A stretch of DNA of 64,000 nucleotides, taken from assembly GCA_028281285.1 (NCBI GenBank), contig JANQKF010000034.1, positions 62,001 through 126,000 on the forward strand, in the 5' to 3' direction. This document shows, in pieces, positions 53,543 to 61,617 of this stretch (positions are counted from its first letter, which is position 1; each line of letters starts with the position of its first letter). A model generated the notes under the pieces. It ran no database searches, was not told the origin of the DNA, and was given only the letters and a program-made list of their open reading frames with translations. A program made the translations under genes and the position numbers. This DNA is from Cyclobacteriaceae bacterium. GTDB taxonomy: Bacteria > Bacteroidota > Bacteroidia > Cytophagales > Cyclobacteriaceae.

Positions 53543-54169
53543 GTGACGGTAAGAGAGAACATAGTAGAGGCGGCAAGTGAGCTGTTCATGCAGTTTGGCA
53601 TCCGAACGGTGACAATGGATGACATTGCCAAGCATCTGAGCATTTCGAAAAAGACGATTTATCAATATTTCAAAGACAAGCGGGAATTGGTGAATACCAT
53701 TACCAAACTGCACCTCGATATTGAAGAAGATAGATTTGAGGGGTTGATCGAAGAAAGTGACAATACAGTGCACGAACTTCTGCTTGTTTCTCAGTGTCTG
53801 AGAGACAGTATGAAGGAGATGAAGATCAATATCATGAACGAGCTTCAGAAATTTTACCCTGAAGCCTGGAGACTCTACATGGACTTCAAGAATGACGTGA
53901 TGAAGGAATCTATTCGAGATGTTATTGTAAGAGGACAAGGGGAAGGATATTTCAGAGCCGAGATTGACCCTGAATTAATTGCATTGATGCGAATTGAGCA
54001 GGTGCAGTCATTTTTTATGAATAACCTATATCCGAAGGATAAATACAGCTTAGCTGATGTTCAAATTCAGCTATTCGATCATTTTATACATGGCCTTTTT
54101 ACCATTGAAGGGCATAAACTTTTTAATCAATACACAACTAATAAGCAACAACATGAAACGCAAAATTAG
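53543..54169 (+). CDS. TetR/AcrR-family transcriptional regulator
   Basis: 208 residues with GTG start; the HTH begins almost at once (TVRENIVEAASELFMQFGIRTVTMDDIAKHLSISKKTIYQYFKDKRELV), so little room is left for a different start. The C-terminal ligand-binding region (about 60-200) is divergent. It precedes the TolC/MFP/RND efflux genes and its 3' end overlaps the tolC-like start by 17 bases, so it is likely the repressor of the operon, released by a toxic compound. Confidence 0.9.
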   Translation: MTVRENIVEAASELFMQFGIRTVTMDDIAKHLSISKKTIYQYFKDKRELVNTITKLHLDIEEDRFEGLIEESDNTVHELLLVSQCLRDSMKEMKINIMNELQKFYPEAWRLYMDFKNDVMKESIRDVIVRGQGEGYFRAEIDPELIALMRIEQVQSFFMNNLYPKDKYSLADVQIQLFDHFIHGLFTIEGHKLFNQYTTNKQQHETQN

Positions 54170-55499
54170 TGGTTCATTACTCGTTATGCTGTTTTCACTG
54201 ATTGGATTTTCAGTGAAAGCGCAGGAAGGGTTTTCACTTCAACAAGCTATCGAATATGCCTTGCTGAACAATGAAAACGTACTTAATGCCGAATTGAATA
54301 AGCAAGATGCGGAAGCCCAGGTGTTCGAAACCCGGGCAGATGGCTTACCGCAGGTTGATGCCAATTTTGCCTATATAAATAATACTCAAATACCGGTTAA
54401 TATAGTACCGGCTAACGTCTTCGATCCTACGGCTCCCGCAGATGCCACGGCAGCCATTCGTTTTGGAGTGCAGCACCAGGGAAGCCTGGGGGTGAGTGCA
54501 TCTCAAATGATTTGGGACGGGTCTTTCTTTATTGGCCTGAAAGCGGCCAAAATGCTCAGAGATAAAGTGGAGCAAGATAAGATCAAGGCAGAAATTGATG
54601 TTATAGGAACAGTTACCAAGGCTTACTATTTAGTTTTGGTCAATGAATCCCGGATTGGTCTAATTGATGCTAACTATTCTACATTGGAAAAGACGCTCAA
54701 CGAGACGAGGGAGTTATATGAGAATGGCTTCGCGGAGAAGATTGATGTAAGCCGTCTTCAGGTACAGCTAAATAACCTGGCAGCTGAAAAGACAGGTGTG
54801 GAAAGAGCAATTACCGGCACTAAGAACTTGCTGAAATTGGCAATGGGCATGCCGGTGAATCAGAATATCCAATTGACGGATCCTCTGGAGAGCATAGATT
54901 TTACATATAATGCTACCGAACTTGTCAATTTCAACTACCAGAACAGGGTGGAGGTTCAGCAGCTCAATTTCACCAGAAAATTGGCAGAACTTGATTTGAA
55001 GAACGTCCAATCCGGATACATTCCAAAAGTAAGCTTTAATGCTGCATGGGGAAGAAATTCAGGAAACGACAGTTTCAGCACTCTGTGGAGCAACGACTGG
55101 TTTACGAGTTCAAATGTTGGGATCAACGTAAGTATTCCGGTTTTCGATGGATTTAGAAAGAAACATTCAATCCAGCGAAAGAGAATTCAGCTTCAAACAC
55201 TGGACAATCAATTCAAGTACTTAACAAATTCCATTAGCCTTGAAATTATTGACGCCAAAAACAGTTTGGATCATAATCTCGAGAAGCTCGAAGTACAGCA
55301 AGGCAATATGGATCTCGCTCAGGAAGTAAGGGATGTTACCACTGAGAAATACAAAGAAGGAATCGGATCTAATCTGGAAGTGCTTAATGCCGAAAAGGAT
55401 TACAAAGAAGCCGAAACCAACTATCTGGAAGCCCTTTACAATGCCGTGATTTCCAAAGTGGATTTGGATCTGGCACTTGGAAAACTTCGAAAACAATAA
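54153..55499 (+). CDS. TolC-family outer-membrane efflux protein
   Basis: The start is at the ATG of MKRKISGSLLVMLFSLIGFSVKAQEG, a signal peptide; the frame is open to 54057 but that stretch lies within the TetR gene. 448 residues. Two OEP repeats with typical FSLQQAIEYALLNNENVLNAEL and AKDYKEAETNYLEALYNAVISKVDLDLALGKL, plus coiled-coil segments (about 170-230 and 360-420). It forms the outer-membrane channel of a tripartite pump. It overlaps TetR (17 bases) and is followed by the MFP and RND genes. Confidence 0.93.
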   Translation: MKRKISGSLLVMLFSLIGFSVKAQEGFSLQQAIEYALLNNENVLNAELNKQDAEAQVFETRADGLPQVDANFAYINNTQIPVNIVPANVFDPTAPADATAAIRFGVQHQGSLGVSASQMIWDGSFFIGLKAAKMLRDKVEQDKIKAEIDVIGTVTKAYYLVLVNESRIGLIDANYSTLEKTLNETRELYENGFAEKIDVSRLQVQLNNLAAEKTGVERAITGTKNLLKLAMGMPVNQNIQLTDPLESIDFTYNATELVNFNYQNRVEVQQLNFTRKLAELDLKNVQSGYIPKVSFNAAWGRNSGNDSFSTLWSNDWFTSSNVGINVSIPVFDGFRKKHSIQRKRIQLQTLDNQFKYLTNSISLEIIDAKNSLDHNLEKLEVQQGNMDLAQEVRDVTTEKYKEGIGSNLEVLNAEKDYKEAETNYLEALYNAVISKVDLDLALGKLRKQ

Positions 55500-55531
55500 T
55501 GACACACAAAACTTTTAAACAACATAGAATA

Positions 55532-56665
55532 ATGAAAGCTCAATCGATAACCACACTTTTTATAGCCGCTGTATTGGTAGTGGCATGTGGTCAGCAACCG
55601 GAAGGTGTTGATGCCAAGAAAGCTCGATTAACAGAAGCGAAGAGCGAAATGGTAGCCTTGAAAGCTGAAATAGCTACTCTTGAGAGAGAGATTGCTCAGG
55701 AAGATCCTGATTTCTTAAAATCTTCTGAAACAGCCGTTATGGTTACATCTTTGGCGGCAAACAAAGCGGAATTTCAGCATAAGATTGAAGTGAGAGGCTC
55801 AGTGATGTCCAGAACCAATATTAATATCAGTTCTGAAGTAATGGGTCAACTTAAAGCGGTAAATGTCAAGGAAGGACAACGAGTGCGAAAGGATCAGGTG
55901 ATTGCTGTTGTGGATTCGGAAAGCCTTGAAAAGCAAATTGATGAAGTGCAAACTCAACTTGGATTTGCGACTACTGTTTTTGAAAAGAGAGACCGACTTT
56001 GGAAAAAGAACATCGGTACCGAGATCGACTATTTGCAAGCCAAAAACAATAAGGAAGCTCTTGAAAGGCAATTGGAAACGTTGAACACTCAATTGGCCAA
56101 AATGGAGATTAAAGCCCCTCAGTCGGGTACTATTGAGGCTGTTCCTGCAAAGACTGGCGAAATCGTTCAGCCGGGAGCTCCGCTTGCATTCCTGGTGAGC
56201 AATGCCGACATGTATATCACTGCGGAGGTTTCGGAATCTTTCATTGGAAAATTCAACGTAGGAGATGCTGTAAGTGCAAGCATTCCTTCATTGGGAGAAT
56301 CATTTGAAACCAGAATCTCAAGCATAGGGAAGGTGATTAACCCGGAGAGTCGCACGTTCACTGTAGAGGTGAGATTGCCAAGAGTGGAGTCATACATGAA
56401 GGCCAACCTTGTTACTATACTTAATCTAACAGATTACAAAGTAGATGAGGCTGTAGTGATTCCCTCCAGAATAATTCAGGAAGACAAGCAAGGAAACTTC
56501 GTCTATTTGATTGATAACAACAAAGCAAAAAAGGTACACATCCAATTGGGTCAGTCTTACGATAACCACACTCAGGTAGTTGCTGGATTGAGCGGTGGTG
56601 AAACCATTATTGACAAAGGCAATCGAAGTGTAGCGGACGGTAGTGCAGTGTCTATCCAAAACTAA
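55532..56665 (+). CDS. RND-pump periplasmic adaptor (membrane fusion protein)
   Basis: Start at 55532 (MKAQSITTLFIAAVLVVACGQQ), a lipoprotein signal with Cys20; an in-frame ATG at 55499 overlaps the tolC stop and adds 11 residues. 377 residues. Short coiled coil near 35-60, then the HlyD-type lipoyl halves (VRGSVMSRTNINISSEVMGQLKAVNVKEGQRVRKDQVIAVVDSE and KMEIKAPQSGTIEAVPAKTGEIVQPGAPL), an alpha hairpin between them, a beta barrel and a membrane-proximal domain. It joins the RND pump and the TolC channel. Confidence 0.93.
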   Translation: MKAQSITTLFIAAVLVVACGQQPEGVDAKKARLTEAKSEMVALKAEIATLEREIAQEDPDFLKSSETAVMVTSLAANKAEFQHKIEVRGSVMSRTNINISSEVMGQLKAVNVKEGQRVRKDQVIAVVDSESLEKQIDEVQTQLGFATTVFEKRDRLWKKNIGTEIDYLQAKNNKEALERQLETLNTQLAKMEIKAPQSGTIEAVPAKTGEIVQPGAPLAFLVSNADMYITAEVSESFIGKFNVGDAVSASIPSLGESFETRISSIGKVINPESRTFTVEVRLPRVESYMKANLVTILNLTDYKVDEAVVIPSRIIQEDKQGNFVYLIDNNKAKKVHIQLGQSYDNHTQVVAGLSGGETIIDKGNRSVADGSAVSIQN

Positions 56666-56690
56666 TTCTCAACCTTAGACCATTTAGATT

Positions 56691-59600
56691 ATGGCAAACG
56701 AAAAGAATGATAAATATGTAATTGACAAGGAGTTTAAATTAACCTCCTTCTCATTGCGCAATAAGATTACGGTCTATGTGTTGACCTTTTTGATCGTGGC
56801 TACGGGAATTTATTCCTATATCACACTGCCCAAGGAGAACTTTCCTGAAGTGGAAATTCCTACGGTGTATGTGAGCACATTCCACCCGGGTAACTCACCG
56901 GAGGATATTGAAAATCTGATCACTCGTGAGATTGAGAAAGAGATTAATACAATCGAAGATGTGGATAATATTCAATCTACTTCAGTACAGGACTTCTCAT
57001 CAATTGTAGTAGAGTTCAATGTGGGAGCAGATGTTGATCAGGCGATAATTGATGTTAAGGATGCGGTGGATAGATCCAAATCTGAATTACCCTCAGATTT
57101 GAAGCAGGATCCGAACGTAATCAAGTTCAGTTTCTCCGAGAACTTCCCAATCCTCAATATCAACTTGACCGATCCTACGAAGACGTTGGATGAGCTCAAC
57201 GACTACGCAGAGTTGTTGGAAGACGAGATTGAGAAATTCCAGGAAGTTTCCAAAGTGGAGATTCGTGGTGTTGATGAGAAAGAAGTAAAGATTAAGGTGG
57301 ATCCTTTCAAGCTAGAGGCTAGAAAGGTAACCTTTAACGATATTGAAAACGCGATCAACGCAGAAAACGTGACCCTTTCAGGGGGTAACGTCATAGCAGA
57401 CGGCTTGAGAAGAAACGTGCGTGTGCTTGGTGAATTCAAGGATCCCAAGCAAATGGAAGAGATTGTTATCAGCAATGAAGATGGCAATATCGTCTACCTC
57501 AAGGATGTGGCAACCGTTGAGTTTGACTACAAAGACAAGCAAAACTATGCCCGACTCGATCTTGATCCTGTAGTCAAGGTGGATGTAATGAAGAGGAGTG
57601 GTCAGAACCTGTTGATTGCTACTGATAAGATTATGGGAGCCATTGCCAGTGCTCAGGCTACGGGTCAGATTCCCGAATCTGTTAAGGTGACGATCACTAA
57701 TGACCAGTCTAAGGACACGAGAGAGCAAGTGAGCAGCCTTGGTAACAATATCATCTTTGGAGTGATCCTGGTGGTTACCGTTTTGCTGTTCTTCCTCGGA
57801 ACAAGAAACTCCTTGTTCGTGGGTATGGCTATTCCGTTGTCAATGTTCATGGCGTTGATGATTCTTGGAATGATAGGTGTTACCATTAACGTGATGACCC
57901 TCTTCGCCTTGATTATGGCACTGGGTATGCTTGTGGATAATGGGATTGTGGTCGTGGAAAATATCTATCGTCTGATGGAGCAGGGACTGAGCCCTATGGC
58001 TGCGACTCGAAGAGGAGTCGGTGAAGTTGCCCTTCCAATTATCTCTTCAACGGCCACCACGTTAGCGGCATTTGTTCCTTTGGCCTTCTGGCCGGGTATG
58101 ATGGGTGAGTTCATGCTTTACCTTCCTTTGACGCTGATTATTACACTTGGGTCGTCTCTATTTGTAGCATTGGTGATCAACCCGGTATTCATCTCCACTT
58201 ATATGAGAGTAGATGGTAAAAAGGAGATCAATCATAGAAAAGTGTTAATTCGGTCAACTCTTGCCTTGGCTGCTGGTGCCGGAATTGGATTTGGAGCTGG
58301 AATAATTCCATTAGGTAATCTTTTGATGCTCATCGGATTCATCACATTGATGAACGTTTATGTGCTGGGGCCATTGTCAAGAAGGTTCCAGGCGAGATTC
58401 TTGCCTTGGCTGGAAGCACGATATGAAAGAGTGCTGAAAAGTGCGGTGAGAAGACCTCTAACTTACTTCGGAGGTGCTTTTGCAATGTTGATCATCTCCT
58501 TGATGATATTTGCGGCCAGGCAGCCTGAAGTAATCTTCTTCCCTGAGAACGAGCCGAAATATGTAAATGTATTTGTAGAGTTCCCTGTGGGAACCGATAT
58601 CGAGACAACCAATGAGTTTTCTAAACAAATTGAGGCCCAGGTAATCGATATTGTTAAGCCTTACGACAGAATTGTTGAGTCAGTAAGTACCAACGTCAGT
58701 CAAGGTGCAGCGGACCCTAATGACCCCTCTTCTGTTGGGCAGTCTGAAGAGCCGCATAAGGCCAGAATTACCGTGAACTTTATTGAAAATAAGTTGAGAG
58801 GTGATCTCAAGACCAGTGAAATCATGGAAGAGATTCGCTCGAAAGTACAATTAGAGCCAGGATTGACGCTTACAGTAGATAAGGATGCTGCTGGCCCTCC
58901 AGCAGGTAAACCGGTGAACCTGGAACTTTCTGGTGATGACCTTGAAACCTTGATCAATATAGGGGATGATGTACAACAGATGATTGCTGCCTCGGGAATT
59001 CAGGGTATTGAGAAACTGAAGAGTAGCATGGAGTTGGGTAAGCCTGAGTTGGTAGTGGATATCGATAGAGAGAAGGCAAGGAGGTTTGGACTTTCAACCT
59101 ATGCAGTGGCGAATGAAATCAGAACCGCTCTTTTCGGAAAAGAGGTTTCTAAATTCAAGGAAGGAGAAGATGATTACGAGGTGAACGTAAGACTTAACCA
59201 GGATTACCGATACAATATCGATGCATTGATGAATAAGCAGATCACTTTTAGAAACCAGAGTTCAGGTAGATTAGTGCAAGTTCCGATTTCCTCCGTTGCG
59301 GAAATTAGATATAGCTCTACTTACGGCTCAATCAAAAGGAAAGACCTTGAGCGAGTGATCACACTGAGTTCAAACGTCCTTGCTGGATTTAATCCAACAA
59401 AAATTAATGACGATTTAAAACTATTGATGGCAGAATACGATATGCCTACCGGATATAGTTATGCATTCACCGGTGAGCAGGAAGAGATGGCTGAGAACAT
59501 GGCCTTCCTTTCTCAAGCACTTGCCATTGCCGTATTCATGATCTTCCTGATCATTGTTTCACAGTTCAACAAGGTAACTGCACCATTCATCATCATGACT

Positions 59601-60170
59601 TCGGTGCTTTTGAGTACGATTGGTGTATTCCTTGGATTGGTCATCTTCAACATGAAGTTCATTGTGATCATGACCATGATTGGAATTATTGCACTTGCCG
59701 GTATTGTGGTAAACAATGCGATTGTATTGATTGACTTCATTGAACTGACGAGAAAACGGAGAAGAAAGGAGCTTGGACTTGAGGAGGATGCGAGGTTGCC
59801 TATGGATGAAGTATTGAATTCGATTATCGTTGCTGGTAAGACAAGGCTGCGACCTGTAATACTTACAGCTATCACTACTATACTTGGTTTGGTGCCTTTG
59901 GCGGTAGGATTGAACATTGACTTCATTAATACATTCTTCGCTTACAATCCTGATTTTTATGTTGGAGGTGATAATGTGATTTTCTGGGGACCAATGTCAT
60001 GGACTATCATATTTGGTTTAACATTTGCCACATTCCTGACGTTGATTATTGTACCAACTATGTACTTGTTGGCCGATAAGATGATGTATAGAATTGCAAA
60101 ATGGAGAGGAGACGTAAATGTTATTGATATGTCTTCATCTCCTGGAGAGACTAAAGAGGTTTTGGCCTGA
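56691..60170 (+). CDS. RND efflux transporter (AcrB/CusA superfamily)
   Basis: 1159 residues, about 100 longer than AcrB; the first helix is at about 26-44 and the DDI-like periplasmic domains surround helices 2-6 and 7-12. GMLVDNGIVVVENIYRLMEQG carries the Asp typical of TM4, and LAGIVVNNAIVLIDFIEL the TM10 region; TYEF-type porter segments are in between. A proton-driven exporter of drugs or other hydrophobic compounds in a TolC/MFP complex. The unusual stretch at about 1085-1110 (NTFFAYNPDFYVGGDNVIFWGPMS), between the last helices, is polar and aromatic. Last gene of the operon, followed by a terminator. Confidence 0.95.
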   Translation: MANEKNDKYVIDKEFKLTSFSLRNKITVYVLTFLIVATGIYSYITLPKENFPEVEIPTVYVSTFHPGNSPEDIENLITREIEKEINTIEDVDNIQSTSVQDFSSIVVEFNVGADVDQAIIDVKDAVDRSKSELPSDLKQDPNVIKFSFSENFPILNINLTDPTKTLDELNDYAELLEDEIEKFQEVSKVEIRGVDEKEVKIKVDPFKLEARKVTFNDIENAINAENVTLSGGNVIADGLRRNVRVLGEFKDPKQMEEIVISNEDGNIVYLKDVATVEFDYKDKQNYARLDLDPVVKVDVMKRSGQNLLIATDKIMGAIASAQATGQIPESVKVTITNDQSKDTREQVSSLGNNIIFGVILVVTVLLFFLGTRNSLFVGMAIPLSMFMALMILGMIGVTINVMTLFALIMALGMLVDNGIVVVENIYRLMEQGLSPMAATRRGVGEVALPIISSTATTLAAFVPLAFWPGMMGEFMLYLPLTLIITLGSSLFVALVINPVFISTYMRVDGKKEINHRKVLIRSTLALAAGAGIGFGAGIIPLGNLLMLIGFITLMNVYVLGPLSRRFQARFLPWLEARYERVLKSAVRRPLTYFGGAFAMLIISLMIFAARQPEVIFFPENEPKYVNVFVEFPVGTDIETTNEFSKQIEAQVIDIVKPYDRIVESVSTNVSQGAADPNDPSSVGQSEEPHKARITVNFIENKLRGDLKTSEIMEEIRSKVQLEPGLTLTVDKDAAGPPAGKPVNLELSGDDLETLINIGDDVQQMIAASGIQGIEKLKSSMELGKPELVVDIDREKARRFGLSTYAVANEIRTALFGKEVSKFKEGEDDYEVNVRLNQDYRYNIDALMNKQITFRNQSSGRLVQVPISSVAEIRYSSTYGSIKRKDLERVITLSSNVLAGFNPTKINDDLKLLMAEYDMPTGYSYAFTGEQEEMAENMAFLSQALAIAVFMIFLIIVSQFNKVTAPFIIMTSVLLSTIGVFLGLVIFNMKFIVIMTMIGIIALAGIVVNNAIVLIDFIELTRKRRRKELGLEEDARLPMDEVLNSIIVAGKTRLRPVILTAITTILGLVPLAVGLNIDFINTFFAYNPDFYVGGDNVIFWGPMSWTIIFGLTFATFLTLIIVPTMYLLADKMMYRIAKWRGDVNVIDMSSSPGETKEVLA

Positions 60171-60244
60171 TGTTTGTGTATAAGATAATTGTGGTGATAA
60201 TTGGTTCTTTCATAGAACCAGTTCATAGTTAAGGTTGATTTGGT

Positions 60245-60275
60245 GAGCCCCTGACAAGGTCGGGGGCTCTTTTTT
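60245..60275 (+). terminator. Rho-independent terminator of the efflux operon
   Basis: GAGCCCC (60245-60251) pairs with GGGGCTC (60263-60269), the stem is followed by TTTTTT (60270-60275). It lies 75 bases after the RND stop and 38 before the metallophosphoesterase start. Confidence 0.85.
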
Positions 60276-60312
60276 GATAGCTCCGTAAAATGGAGTGCGA
60301 AGTTGATTAAAG

Positions 60313-61566
60313 ATGCCGATAAGTAATTTTCAGTTTTTGCTCATTATCGCCTTTATGGTATGGATTGATTTCTATGCTTATCAGGCTACCAATACTTTAA
60401 TTAGCAAGAGCAAGGCCCCTTTTAGTAAATGGGTGAACGGTATCTATATATTTCAGGCCGTTTCACTGATTGGACTTGTGCTTTATCTCAGGTTCTCCCA
60501 GGCCGGTACGGTGCCATTCAGCTTTCTGGTTTCGATCATTATTATGGCCTATTCTGCTAAACTATTAGCCATAATATTTGTCCTGATAGACGATTTCAGG
60601 AGAGTAATTAAGTGGTTCTTTGAGCGAAGACGGGCCAGAACTAAAAAACAGCAACTTTCAGGCAAACAAATTCCCAGATCACAATTTTTGGCAAAGACTG
60701 CGGTGGTTGCGGCCACACTTCCGATCGCCACCATGAGTTTTGGTATTGTATCAGGAGCCTATGATTATCGTATCAGAAGGAGAAAGGTCTATTTGCCGAA
60801 TCTTCCAAAGTCATTTGATGGGATCAAAATTGGTCAGTTATCAGATATTCATAGTGGGAGTTTTTTCGATAAAAAGGCGGTACAAGGCGGCATAGATCTC
60901 TTATTAAAAGAGAAACCTGATGTTATCTTCTTTACCGGAGACCTTGTCAATAATCGCACGAGCGAGGTCAATGAATACTTTGATCTATTCACCAAGGTCA
61001 AAGCGGATCTGGGAGTGTATTCTACATTGGGCAATCATGATTATGGAGATTATATGCGTTGGCCTAGTCAGGCTGCCAAATCCAAAAACTTGCACGATAT
61101 GGTGGAGGCTCATCAACGTATGGGCTGGAATCTCCTATTGAATCAAAACACCTCCATTGAACAAAATGGAGACAAATTGGCCATCCTGGGCGTGGAGAAT
61201 TGGGGTGCTGGTCGATTTGCGAAATATGGCAACTTATCTGAAGCAAGAATGAATGCTGAGGGAGACGTGAAGTTGCTGCTATCCCACGACCCTAGCCATT
61301 GGGATGCGCAGGTAAGACCTGATTATCCTGATATTGATATGATGTTCGCAGGACATACTCATGGCATGCAATTGGGAGTTGAGATCGGAGATTTCCGGTG
61401 GAGCCCGTCTAAATGGATGTATAAACAATGGGCGGATTTATATCAGGAAGGCAATCAGTTTTTGTATGTAAACCGAGGGTTTGGATTTTTGGGTTTCCCC
61501 GGACGGATTGGCATCTATCCTGAAATCACCATTGTCGAGTTAAAATCCGGTATAGCCTCTGCCTAG
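60313..61566 (+). CDS. Membrane metallophosphoesterase (YkuE/YaeI-type)
   Basis: 417 residues. Several N-terminal helices (about 5-25, 35-55, 65-90) plus a further hydrophobic stretch before the catalytic domain (about 160-410). Five metallophosphatase motifs are present: IGQLSDIHSG, VIFFTGDLVNNR, YSTLGNHDYGDY, LLLSHDPSHW and MFAGHTHGMQLG. Binuclear metal site; related enzymes hydrolyse UDP-diacylglucosamine or phospholipids, so a lipid phosphodiesterase is plausible. The substrate is unproven. Stands alone between a terminator and the tricorn-type protease. Confidence 0.9.
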   Translation: MPISNFQFLLIIAFMVWIDFYAYQATNTLISKSKAPFSKWVNGIYIFQAVSLIGLVLYLRFSQAGTVPFSFLVSIIIMAYSAKLLAIIFVLIDDFRRVIKWFFERRRARTKKQQLSGKQIPRSQFLAKTAVVAATLPIATMSFGIVSGAYDYRIRRRKVYLPNLPKSFDGIKIGQLSDIHSGSFFDKKAVQGGIDLLLKEKPDVIFFTGDLVNNRTSEVNEYFDLFTKVKADLGVYSTLGNHDYGDYMRWPSQAAKSKNLHDMVEAHQRMGWNLLLNQNTSIEQNGDKLAILGVENWGAGRFAKYGNLSEARMNAEGDVKLLLSHDPSHWDAQVRPDYPDIDMMFAGHTHGMQLGVEIGDFRWSPSKWMYKQWADLYQEGNQFLYVNRGFGFLGFPGRIGIYPEITIVELKSGIASA

Positions 61567-61617
61567 GTTATTCAATCTTTTCGTAGATTCAGTCCGCATT
61601 TTACAATCACTGAATTT

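Noticed and set aside
54057-54152. N-terminal extension of the TolC-family gene
   Set aside because: It lies within the TetR gene and pushes the signal peptide away from the N-terminus.
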